Positions 18,683-25,898 of a stretch of DNA of 64,000 bases are shown in pieces; position 1 is the first letter of the stretch; every line of letters starts with the position of its first letter. The notes below the pieces were generated by a model. The model was not told the origin of the DNA. It worked only from the letters and a program-made list of their open reading frames with translations, and did no database searches. The stretch comes from Paenibacillus xylanilyticus (GTDB taxonomy: Bacteria; Bacillota; Bacilli; Paenibacillales; Paenibacillaceae). The position numbers and the translations under genes were made by a program. Location of the stretch: contig NZ_CP044310.1 in NCBI RefSeq assembly GCF_009664365.1, forward strand, positions 2,925,001-2,989,000, in the 5' to 3' direction.

Positions 18683-19924
18683 GTGAGCATATTGCCAGTA
18701 GTGAATATTACCGGCGCCTTGGCAGGCAGCCAGTTTGAACCTTCCATTGCTGTAAATACGCTAAATCCGAATATTATGTGTGTTGTTGCTGTGGATACCA
18801 GTACAGGGCCCACGCTAACAGGTTTCTATCGTTCAATCGATGGTGGCAACACATGGTCGACGACAGTGCTTCCACAGCCAGCCGGATATTCGGGAGCAGA
18901 GGCACCTACCATTGACTATACTTTTCCAAGTACCTTTATAGTGACCGTTCACGTGTTCAATGGAATCAATGATGGGACAATTGTAAGTTATACTTCGTTT
19001 GATGATGGTGAAACGTGGCAGCCTCCCGTAATCGTGCAAGCAGGATATGGGACAATTGTTCATAATGATGAGCCATTCATTGCCGTGGATCGGTCTCCAG
19101 GCAGTCCTTATCGGGGGCATGCCTACGTGGGGTATACACCTCTTGCGACGACATCTTCTGCCATTTTTACGCAAAGATCAGTGAATCAGGGTTTGACCTG
19201 GGAACCACCGGACAGACAGTCCAACCCACGTGGGATCCATGACCGTGCAGCGTTAGCCGTTGGTTTTTCTGGTGAGGTCTATGCCGGGTATATTATTACA
19301 GGACCTGCCAGTCCTTCTGCATTACTGAGGATATCTTATGATGGAGGAATCATTTATCAGCCTCCCATTGAACGTCAGGCTACGTTTATCTCCTCAGTTG
19401 TACCAGCTCCTTCGCCACTACCAGTGCCAAATTATGCTTTTCGAGTTCAAACCAACCTGTGTCTGGGGGCCGACATATCCATTGGACCGAAAAGTGGAAC
19501 CGTATACGGGGTCTGGAACGATGCCCGAAATGGTTACACGGATGTGTTCCTCAGTCAATCTCCCGATGGACTGCTCTGGTCAGCTCCCATAAGTATAACG
19601 GGTGCCCCTGCAGGTACACAGAACTTCTTCCCATTTATTACCGTGTCCCCGTTTGCCGGAACGATTCGGGTCATTTATATGACCAACCGGATCGACGGAT
19701 TCCTTCTGGACGTATTCGTTGCTGAATCTTTTGACGGTGGGGTTACGTTCAGTAATCGTAGACTCACGACGACTTCTTTTAATCCGAATGGAAATAATCC
19801 GGTTCCCACACCGCTCATTGGGGATTATATTACGGCTGCTACTGCCGCTCCTGATAATCTGGCTGCCGTGTGGATGGCGACCACGCCACCAACAGGAAAA
19901 CTGGACGTGTATTTTGGTACGTAA
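18683..19924 (+). CDS. Asp-box (BNR) beta-propeller protein, sialidase-like fold
   Basis: 413 residues from GTG 18683 (AAAGGA upstream); TTG 18692 behind AGAGGTGA is an equally good start. Sialidase-like propeller: Asp-box motifs SxDxGxTW recur at about residues 51 (SIDGGNTW), 106 (SFDDGETW), 166 (degenerate, NQGLTW), 218 (SYDGGIIY), 293 (SPDGLLW) and 350 (SFDGGVTF), roughly one per blade. The N-terminal Arg of true sialidases (FRIP) and a clear Tyr/Glu nucleophile pair are not evident, so enzyme activity is doubtful. No signal peptide. Co-encoded with the small protein upstream and followed by a glycosyltransferase gene. Confidence 0.78.
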   Translation: MSILPVVNITGALAGSQFEPSIAVNTLNPNIMCVVAVDTSTGPTLTGFYRSIDGGNTWSTTVLPQPAGYSGAEAPTIDYTFPSTFIVTVHVFNGINDGTIVSYTSFDDGETWQPPVIVQAGYGTIVHNDEPFIAVDRSPGSPYRGHAYVGYTPLATTSSAIFTQRSVNQGLTWEPPDRQSNPRGIHDRAALAVGFSGEVYAGYIITGPASPSALLRISYDGGIIYQPPIERQATFISSVVPAPSPLPVPNYAFRVQTNLCLGADISIGPKSGTVYGVWNDARNGYTDVFLSQSPDGLLWSAPISITGAPAGTQNFFPFITVSPFAGTIRVIYMTNRIDGFLLDVFVAESFDGGVTFSNRRLTTTSFNPNGNNPVPTPLIGDYITAATAAPDNLAAVWMATTPPTGKLDVYFGT

Positions 19925-19989
19925 CCATGCTTGGGGAGCCTTGGCAGGTCAGCCAGGGCTCAATCTATAATTCTTTTCTATTAGCCTAC

Positions 19990-20016
19990 ACCTGATCTAT
20001 TCTTCTACATATGATG
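19990..20016 (+). promoter_or_regulatory. sigma-K-like promoter candidate before the glycosyltransferase gene
   Basis: AC at 19990-19991, 16 bp, CATATGATG at 20008-20016 (one mismatch to CATANNNTA). Same arrangement as at 18226-18252. Confidence 0.35.
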
Positions 20017-20046
20017 AAGGATCATTCATAGAAGAGAGGTTAAGCC

Positions 20047-20760
20047 TTGAACAAGACAGAGGGTGGACATGGGGTTTCCATAATTGTATGTACGAACCGG
20101 TCACAGTTTTTTGATAACATTCTGACGAATTTTAAGAGACAGCAGTACCGGAGCAAAGAGTTGATTATCATTCTGAATCACGACGGCATGAATCTGGAAT
20201 CATATCGAAACCGTGTTCGAGGCCAAGCCAATATTCATGTATATCAGGTTCCTGAGAGAATCTCGTTGGGACAATGTTTGAATGCAGGGATTGAACGTGC
20301 CCGGTATTCGTTAATTGCTAAGTTTGATGACGACGATTATTATTCTGCCTATTATCTGAAAGAACAAGTAGGGGCATTAAGACGGACCCGAAGTGATATT
20401 GTGGGCAAACATTCCTGTCTGGTATATCTCGGGGCTTCGAAAAAACTACTGATCAGATCCCCTAAAGAAGCCAGTAAATTCTCAGAATTCGTGCAGGGGG
20501 GCACGATCCTGTTCAAAAAGGAAGTCCTCAAGAAGGTTCGATTCTCCGACCGTTCCGTGGGCGAAGATGTTACTTTTCTGAGGCAATGCAGGAGGAAAGG
20601 GTTCAAAACATTTGCGACCTCACCCTATAACTATGTCTATCACCGGAGGCAGAACAAGAAAAGCCATACGTGGAAAGCGGATGATACATTTTATCTGCAA
20701 GGCAGTAAGCTACTCACCGTTACAGATCAGTTTCGCCCATTCGCAGACAAGGAAATTTAA
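20047..20760 (+). CDS. glycosyltransferase family 2 protein
   Basis: 237 residues, TTG start after GAAGAGAGG. GT-A fold of family 2: VSIIVCTNRSQFFDNILTNF opens the nucleotide-sugar site, SLGQCLNAGIERARYSLIAKF leads into the metal-binding DDDD (Asp94-Asp97), and GEDVTFLRQCRRKGFKTF is the acceptor-side/catalytic ED motif. No membrane segment, so a soluble transferase. Its sugar and acceptor are unknown. The preceding propeller pair and the sigma-K-like promoter make glycosylation of the spore surface a reasonable guess. Confidence 0.88.
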   Translation: MNKTEGGHGVSIIVCTNRSQFFDNILTNFKRQQYRSKELIIILNHDGMNLESYRNRVRGQANIHVYQVPERISLGQCLNAGIERARYSLIAKFDDDDYYSAYYLKEQVGALRRTRSDIVGKHSCLVYLGASKKLLIRSPKEASKFSEFVQGGTILFKKEVLKKVRFSDRSVGEDVTFLRQCRRKGFKTFATSPYNYVYHRRQNKKSHTWKADDTFYLQGSKLLTVTDQFRPFADKEI

Positions 20761-20778
20761 TAGGCGGCATCTATGAAG

Positions 20779-20802
20779 TAAAAAGGCGCTCCTGTGAGCG
20801 CC
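20779..20802 (-). terminator. hairpin with T tract on the minus strand
   Basis: GGCGCTC-ctgt-GAGCGCC is a perfect 7-bp stem. The A run (five) lies on its left, so it would terminate leftward transcription; the plus-strand flank CTATT is not a good T tract. No minus-strand gene is visible to the right until 28 kb. It may simply act as an mRNA 3' end for the glycosyltransferase gene. Confidence 0.5.
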
Positions 20803-20950
20803 CTATTGAACTATCGAGTGATCGAAGATAAGGCTGAAATCAAACCTGGTGTACACACGAGATCAATGCACACAGATTCAAACAGTTGCAGGAATATCAT
20901 ATCTAATCTTGAAGTAATCTTGTATGAAGTCTCATTTAAAGGAGGATGAA

Positions 20951-21343
20951 ATGACGACAGCGTTAACGACCGTAATCATTGGTATAGTAATTGTTGTGTT
21001 CGGGCTGACCACAGGATTGATTCTCGTCTTAAATGTCACCAAAAGGCTGCGAACGGGTCAAGAGAAGATGCAGAACAAAAAGGAGATTTTGAGCTTCGGA
21101 ATGCCTGCAGAAGCAATCATCCAGGATATCGCTGAGACTTCATCCAGCATGGATGGACGGCCTGGCGTGCGTCTTGATCTGTTAGTTACTCAGGAAGATG
21201 GTCAGACCTTTCAAACTATTGTGAAGACGTATATTCCAATCATACATGTCCCCAAATTTCAGAGAGGAAGCGTAATAGATGTGAAATACATAGAGGATGG
21301 GGCAGTGAAAAAGGTAGAGGTTGTGGATGCTTACATCCCGTAA
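20951..21343 (+). CDS. small single-pass membrane protein with DUF3592-like module
   Basis: 130 residues from ATG 20951, placed 5 bp after AAAGGAGG; an in-frame ATG at 20924 lacks such a site. One N-terminal membrane helix (about 5-30), a basic stretch, then a beta-rich cytosolic or external domain with the pattern IIQDIAETSSSMDGRPGVRLDLLV. The same pattern (MEMAETGTYVNNQPLVRFKIRF) occurs in the large membrane protein at 25899-28163, so both carry related DUF3592-like modules. Function unknown. It stands alone before a terminator. Confidence 0.8.
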   Translation: MTTALTTVIIGIVIVVFGLTTGLILVLNVTKRLRTGQEKMQNKKEILSFGMPAEAIIQDIAETSSSMDGRPGVRLDLLVTQEDGQTFQTIVKTYIPIIHVPKFQRGSVIDVKYIEDGAVKKVEVVDAYIP

Positions 21344-21370
21344 CAATTCATTTCAAACCAATTAACGTAT

Positions 21371-21396
21371 AAAACCGCAGCAATGCGGTTTTTTCT
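21371..21396 (+). terminator. terminator of the small membrane protein gene
   Basis: AAAACCGC-agcaat-GCGGTTTTTT; 8-bp stem with T tract. Confidence 0.9.
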
Positions 21397-21514
21397 TATG
21401 CCTATGTACTGTCATTAATCCTCATGTCGAATCCAAAGAATGCTATAAAATGATTTTCTTGAAAAATAACAAATTGATAAATATTATTTATCGAATAGCA
21501 ACTAAATTCCTTTC

Positions 21515-21563
21515 ATGAAAGTTTCATAACTTCGTTTACATCAAAGTGAAAAAGTCATATAAT
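21515..21563 (+). promoter_or_regulatory. malic enzyme promoter with upstream palindrome
   Basis: TTTACA (21535-21540), 17 bp, TATAAT (21558-21563) is a near-consensus sigma-A promoter. ATGAAA-g-TTTCAT (21515-21527) is a perfect palindrome ending 7 bp before the -35 box, a position typical for an activator. In Bacillus subtilis the homologous maeA-ywkB pair is activated by malate through MalK-MalR; whether this site serves a MalR homologue is not shown. Confidence 0.65.
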
Positions 21564-21648
21564 TGTCATCGGAAGGTTAACAACTAACTTAAAGTTATCT
21601 AGTATTAAAAAGAAACTAAAGAGACATCATGAAAGAAGGCTATTCGTA

Positions 21649-23349
21649 ATGAACACATTTTTTGTTGATTCGAGCGGGAATCTGAAAACACAATTAAGAG
21701 GTAAAGAGGTTCTATCCAATCCAATTCTGAACAAGGGTATTGCCTTTACCGAAGAAGAGAGAAAAGAACTGAACCTGAACGGCATTTTGCCGCCGATGGT
21801 TTTAAATATTGAAGAACAGGTGAGCCGGGTTTATCAGCAGCTGCAAAATGAGTCTGATAACTTGCGTAAAAGCATCATGCTGAATGACTTGTTCAACCGA
21901 AACATTGTTTTATTTTATCGATTATTGAAAGAACATCTTAGTGAAATGCTGCCGATTGTATATACACCTACGGTTGGGCAAGCGATACAGGAATATAGCC
22001 ATCAATACCACAGACCTGGCGGAGTGTACCTCTCCATTAACGATATGGACGGCCTGGAGGAGGCATTCCGAAACAGTGGTCTGCAAGCTGGAGACGTGGA
22101 TCTCATTGTGGTAACCGACTCGGAAAGCATCCTCGGTATCGGAGACTGGGGTGTAGGCGGCATTAACATTGCCATCGGTAAACTGGCGGTGTACACCGCT
22201 GCCGTAGGGGTTGATCCAAGCCGAGTACTTCCTGTGGTACTTGATGTAGGAACGAACAATCCTACTTTGCTGAATGATCCATTATATGTAGGGAATCGTC
22301 ATGAACGTATCCGCGGTGAGAAGTATGATCAGTTTATTGAGGCTTTTGTGAAGGAAACGACCAAATGGTTCCCCGACGTTCTGCTTCACTGGGAAGACAT
22401 GGGCAGCGTAAATGCCAGAAACATCATCCATAAATATGGAGAAGAGCTGCTCACCTTCAACGATGACATTCAAGGAACGGGTGCAGTCACACTGGCTGCT
22501 GTAATGTCAGGTGTTCAGGTTACGGGTGTACCACTTCGTGAGCATCGTGTACTGGTATTTGGCCCAGGTGCTGCCGGTATTGGTAATGCGGATCAGATCA
22601 GGGATGCCATGATGGAAGAAGGACTTACGCAGGAGGAAGCGGAAAACCGGTTCTGGGCATTCGACTATCGCGGTATTTTGACGGACGAGATCGAAGGATT
22701 GTTCGAGTATCAAAAGCCATATGTACGCAAAGCGGATGAGATCAAAGACTGGAATCGGGGTGAACAAGGACAGGTTAATCTGCTTGAAGCTGTGACTCGT
22801 ATTAAACCGACCATCCTGATCGGTACATCAGGTGTTACAGGTGCCTTCAACGAACAGGTTGTGAAGGAAATGGCCAAGCATGTGGAACGTCCGATCATTA
22901 TGCCGATGTCCAATCCAACTTCTCTCGCCGAAGCAGCTCCAAAAAGCCTCATTGAATGGACGGACGGCAAAGCATTGATTGCAACAGGAAGCCCATTTGA
23001 ACCTGTAATGTATAATGATATTCAGTTCGAAATCGGTCAATCCAACAATGCATTTGTTTTCCCTGGTCTGGGATTGGGAGCTATTGTAGCCAAAGCTTCG
23101 AAATTTACGAAAAATATGTTTACAGCAGCCGCGATCGCGGTAGCAGGTGCAGTAGATTCTTCTGAACCAGGAGCTCCACTGCTGCCAAGGGTGAAAGAAT
23201 TGCAGGATGTTTCTTACAAAGTGGCCGTTGCAGTTGCGAAAGCAGCAATCGAAGACGGCGTTGCCCGCCGTCAACTCGAAAACGTGGAACAGGCGATTAA
23301 GGATGCCATGTGGCACCCTGTATATAGACCGATCCTTGCAGCAGTTTGA
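21649..23349 (+). CDS. maeA: NAD-dependent malic enzyme
   Basis: 566 residues, the usual length. Oxidative decarboxylation of L-malate to pyruvate and CO2 with NAD+. Visible features: malic-enzyme signature [46 protein letters not shown], the metal/catalytic segment [37 protein letters not shown], the dinucleotide-binding [15 protein letters not shown] and [12 protein letters not shown] near the C-terminus. It is followed by an AEC-type carrier gene, the same order as maeA-ywkB of Bacillus subtilis, supporting malate utilisation. The ribosome binding site is weak (GAAGG) but the start agrees with family length. Confidence 0.95.
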   Translation: MNTFFVDSSGNLKTQLRGKEVLSNPILNKGIAFTEEERKELNLNGILPPMVLNIEEQVSRVYQQLQNESDNLRKSIMLNDLFNRNIVLFYRLLKEHLSEMLPIVYTPTVGQAIQEYSHQYHRPGGVYLSINDMDGLEEAFRNSGLQAGDVDLIVVTDSESILGIGDWGVGGINIAIGKLAVYTAAVGVDPSRVLPVVLDVGTNNPTLLNDPLYVGNRHERIRGEKYDQFIEAFVKETTKWFPDVLLHWEDMGSVNARNIIHKYGEELLTFNDDIQGTGAVTLAAVMSGVQVTGVPLREHRVLVFGPGAAGIGNADQIRDAMMEEGLTQEEAENRFWAFDYRGILTDEIEGLFEYQKPYVRKADEIKDWNRGEQGQVNLLEAVTRIKPTILIGTSGVTGAFNEQVVKEMAKHVERPIIMPMSNPTSLAEAAPKSLIEWTDGKALIATGSPFEPVMYNDIQFEIGQSNNAFVFPGLGLGAIVAKASKFTKNMFTAAAIAVAGAVDSSEPGAPLLPRVKELQDVSYKVAVAVAKAAIEDGVARRQLENVEQAIKDAMWHPVYRPILAAV

Positions 23350-23398
23350 TAACTGTGAACACGCAATAATTTGAATATGACAATACGTCACACCGAGA

Positions 23399-23427
23399 GA
23401 ATACCTGTCCAACCGTACAGGTATTCC
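23399..23427 (+). terminator. intergenic hairpin between malic enzyme and carrier genes
   Basis: GAATACCTGT and ACAGGTATTC form a 10-bp stem; only a weak T stretch follows, so attenuation or mRNA stabilisation is more likely than full termination. Confidence 0.55.
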
Positions 23428-23530
23428 TTGGCTGTGTCCAAAATTGAAAATAACATATCACATGATCAAAATTTTTGTCATTTGTTGAAGTGTTGCAAAT
23501 GCTCAGATCATAAATGGAGGTTTGACCAAC

Positions 23531-24493
23531 ATGTCAGTAAGTGACATTTTCATTATATTAATTCCTATATTTTTCGTAATTTTACTCGGTTTTTTTGGAG
23601 GCTATTTCAAAGTATTTAACTCCGCATCCTCCAAAGGCCTGAATACACTGGTGACCAAGTTTGCGCTTCCGGCGCATTTGTTCATTGGTATCACGACGAC
23701 GAAAAAAGAGACCCTGATTGACAAGTGGCCATTCTTCATGACCATATTCCTCGGGATTATTGGCTTCTATGTTGTGCTGCTGCTGGTGATGCGTTTCATT
23801 TTCAAAGTCAATCTTAGCCAGTCATCGATCTTTTCATTGAATGCTACACAACCTTCGTTTGCATTTATGGGGATTCCGGTGCTGGGTAACCTGTTCGGTG
23901 CCGCTGAAGTCACCATTCCAATTGCAATTACGGGCATCGTAGTTAATGCGCTGCTTGATCCAATTGCGACCATTGTCAGTTCTGTGGGGAAGAAAACGGA
24001 AGAAGGCAAGCAGAGTGGTCATGGCGAGAGCTTGTTTAAACTTACAGTGCATTCCATCATCCATGGTTTGAAAGAACCGCTTGCCTGCATTCCGCTTCTG
24101 GGTGTAATCCTGACACTTTTTGGCTTCCAGTCACCTCAGCTGCTGCAAAGCTCCTTTGATCAGATCGGTAGCATCACATCCGGAGCAGCCCTGTTTGCAA
24201 TCGGGGTAACGGTGGGCATTAACCGGATCAAATTCAGTCTGAATGCCATCAGCATTTCGCTGTTGAAAGTGATTGCCCTGCCATTGTTTACGTACATGTT
24301 TGCATTGTTGATGGGACTCTCTTCAACCGACATGACAATGGTCATCCTGCTAGTTTCCTTCCCAGGCTCAGCCGTAGCTGCAATGATTGCTTCCAGGTTC
24401 GATACACTTGAGGTGGAGACGGCATCATCCTTTGTCATGAGCTCCGTGCTGTCATTGATCTCACTGCCGATCCTCATCTCCATATTGGTTTAA
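23531..24493 (+). CDS. AEC family transporter (malate-permease-like)
   Basis: 320 residues from ATG 23531, 10 bp after GGAGG (an in-frame TTG at 23522 touches the ribosome binding site). About ten membrane segments in two halves, typical of the auxin efflux carrier family, which includes bacterial malate permeases; FALPAHLFIGI and FSLNATQPSFAFMGIPVLGN are the conserved broken-helix regions in the first half. Being directly behind the malic enzyme gene, its likely substrate is malate or a related dicarboxylate. Its terminator has been split by the insertion sequence downstream. Confidence 0.88.
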   Translation: MSVSDIFIILIPIFFVILLGFFGGYFKVFNSASSKGLNTLVTKFALPAHLFIGITTTKKETLIDKWPFFMTIFLGIIGFYVVLLLVMRFIFKVNLSQSSIFSLNATQPSFAFMGIPVLGNLFGAAEVTIPIAITGIVVNALLDPIATIVSSVGKKTEEGKQSGHGESLFKLTVHSIIHGLKEPLACIPLLGVILTLFGFQSPQLLQSSFDQIGSITSGAALFAIGVTVGINRIKFSLNAISISLLKVIALPLFTYMFALLMGLSSTDMTMVILLVSFPGSAVAAMIASRFDTLEVETASSFVMSSVLSLISLPILISILV

Positions 24494-24501
24494 TTCAGAA
24501 G

Positions 24502-24513
24502 AAGCCGCGATAT
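24502..24513 (+). terminator. left half of a terminator split by an insertion sequence
   Basis: AAGCCGCGA plus loop TAT. The partner arm, TAT-TCGCGGCTT with six T, lies at 25805-25820. Joined without the element they form a perfect 9-bp stem with a 3-nt loop, 8 bp after the carrier gene. Confidence 0.88.
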
Positions 24514-24596
24514 TGGTATTATCCCCTTTTAGTAGACATGAGAAAAAAGACATCTGTTAAGATGAACTTAATCATGTAAACGAAGGGGATTTTTTC

Positions 24597-24896
24597 ATGG
24601 CTAAAAAAGGACAAACATACCGGCGGTACTCCTTGGAGTTGAAATTGGAGGCCGTCCGGCTGGTCAACGAAGAACATATGAGTATACGTGAAGTAGCGAC
24701 GCGTTTAGATATTCAAAATAAATCTCAGGTACAAGTGTGGGCAGCCAAAGCGAAACAGGGAATGAGTCTAGAACCTGCTACACCCAAACGGGGACGCCCT
24801 AGAACCAAGTTTTCCAGTATGGAAGAAGAGATGGCGTATTTGCGGGCGGAGATTGAATACTTAAAAAAGCAATATCCAAATCTACACAAGGAGTGA
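24597..24896 (+). CDS. IS3-family transposase OrfA
   Basis: 99 residues, ATG after GAAGGGG. DNA-binding protein of the element: helix-turn-helix RRYSLELKLEAVRLVNEEHMSIREVATRLDI, basic linker KRGRPRTKF, then a leucine-zipper-like C-terminal helix MEEEMAYLRAEIEYLKKQ used for multimerisation. Near its end, TTA AAA AAG contains the slippery heptamer A-AAA-AAG (24863-24869), where ribosomes can shift into the orfB frame to make the OrfAB transposase. The gene's stop overlaps the GTG of orfB by 4 bp. Confidence 0.93.
   Translation: MAKKGQTYRRYSLELKLEAVRLVNEEHMSIREVATRLDIQNKSQVQVWAAKAKQGMSLEPATPKRGRPRTKFSSMEEEMAYLRAEIEYLKKQYPNLHKE
24863..24869 (+). promoter_or_regulatory. -1 ribosomal frameshift site A-AAA-AAG
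   Basis: The heptamer is in the correct phase of orfA (codons 89-91). A -1 slip continues as AISKSTQGVTSK directly into orfB, giving one OrfAB fusion. Confidence 0.8.
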
Positions 24897-25759
24897 CGAG
24901 TAAAGCAGCCAGATTTCAAATCATTGAGGACCTGAGAGCACGCCATGGTCTGGCTTGGCTCTTGAAGTTAGCTGCGGTTTCCCGCTCGGGTTATTACAAG
25001 TGGAGAAAAAGCATAGCAGCCGCAAAAGAGCGTAGACACAAAGAACATGAACTAGAATCCCATTTGCTTGCCATTCATCGCGTGCATCCTTACTTTGGCT
25101 ATCTTCGAATGACCGTTGCTTTACGACGGGAAGGCCTTCGAGTCAACCACAAAAAGGTGTACCGATTAATGAAACAATTAGGCATCTGTTCTGTCATTCG
25201 AAAAAAGCGTCGATTCTTTGGAAAACAAGCCTCTGTGGTAAACCCAAATCGGCTGGAGCGTCAGTTTCAGGCGGATACACCACGAACGAAGCTGGTTACG
25301 GACATTACCTATATTCGTGCTGGAGAACACTTTGTGTATCTGTCTGTTATTCAGGATTTATACAATAACGAAATTGTAGCGTGGCATCTTTCTGAACGAA
25401 ATGACCTTGCTTTAGTTCATGACACGCTGGATAGACTCCGTCAGCACGTGGATCTGAATGGCGTAATCCTACACTCAGATCAAGGATTTCAATATACGTC
25501 GAAGCCATTTAACCGTAAACTAAACCAGCTTGGCATGCTAGGCAGTCACTCCAGGCGTGGAAATTGCTTAGATAATGCCTGTGTTGAATCTTTTTTCTCT
25601 CATTTGAAGACGGAGAAAATTTATTTGAATAAGGCGGCAAACAAAGCAGAGGTTGAGCAGCAAGTGAATGAATACATACTGTTTTACAACCAAAACCGAT
25701 TTCAGAAAAAACTAAACGACCGTTCCCCGGTAGAATACCGGGAAACGGCCGCAGCTTAA
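24893..25759 (+). CDS. IS3-family transposase OrfB (DDE integrase domain)
   Basis: 288 residues if read from GTG 24893; normally made as the C-terminal part of the OrfAB fusion. HTH_21-like segment (about 50-110, HPYFGYLRMTVALRREGLRVNHKKVYRLM) precedes the rve integrase core. The catalytic triad is complete: Asp137 (TDITYI), Asp196 (LHSDQGFQY) and Glu232 (NACVESFFSHLK), with exactly 35 residues between the second Asp and Glu as in IS3 elements. No stop or frameshift damages it. Confidence 0.95.
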   Translation: MTSKAARFQIIEDLRARHGLAWLLKLAAVSRSGYYKWRKSIAAAKERRHKEHELESHLLAIHRVHPYFGYLRMTVALRREGLRVNHKKVYRLMKQLGICSVIRKKRRFFGKQASVVNPNRLERQFQADTPRTKLVTDITYIRAGEHFVYLSVIQDLYNNEIVAWHLSERNDLALVHDTLDRLRQHVDLNGVILHSDQGFQYTSKPFNRKLNQLGMLGSHSRRGNCLDNACVESFFSHLKTEKIYLNKAANKAEVEQQVNEYILFYNQNRFQKKLNDRSPVEYRETAAA

Positions 25760-25804
25760 ATCTTGTCTTTTTTTTGTACTGTCTACTTGACAGGGTTATG
25801 ACCA

Positions 25805-25820
25805 TATTCGCGGCTTTTTT
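25805..25820 (+). terminator. right half of the split terminator
   Basis: TAT duplication, TCGCGGCTT arm and T tract; partner of 24502-24513. In its present form it cannot fold with the left arm except across 1.3 kb. Confidence 0.85.
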
Positions 25821-25898
25821 CCGTTTCTGAACTTAAAAAAGTTGCGTATACGATGAAAATTATGAATAATGTTTAGATGTGCGGAAGGGGGGCATTTT

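Larger units (their letters stand above)
24514..25804 (+). mobile_element. IS3-family insertion sequence (IS150-like), complete, 1291 bp
   Basis: Ends TGGT...ACCA with imperfect inverted repeats of about 25 bp that share TGGT, TA, CCC and an AGTAGACA core (left 24514-24538, right 25780-25804). A 3-bp direct repeat TAT flanks it (24511-24513 and 25805-25807). It carries orfA and orfB with a -1 frameshift signal, the IS3-family layout. All coding features appear intact, so it may be active. Subgroup assignment to IS150 is by general layout, not by a search. Confidence 0.93.

Noticed and set aside
24514-25804. Composite transposon carrying the neighbouring genes
   Set aside because: Only one IS copy is present and its target duplication closes directly around it.
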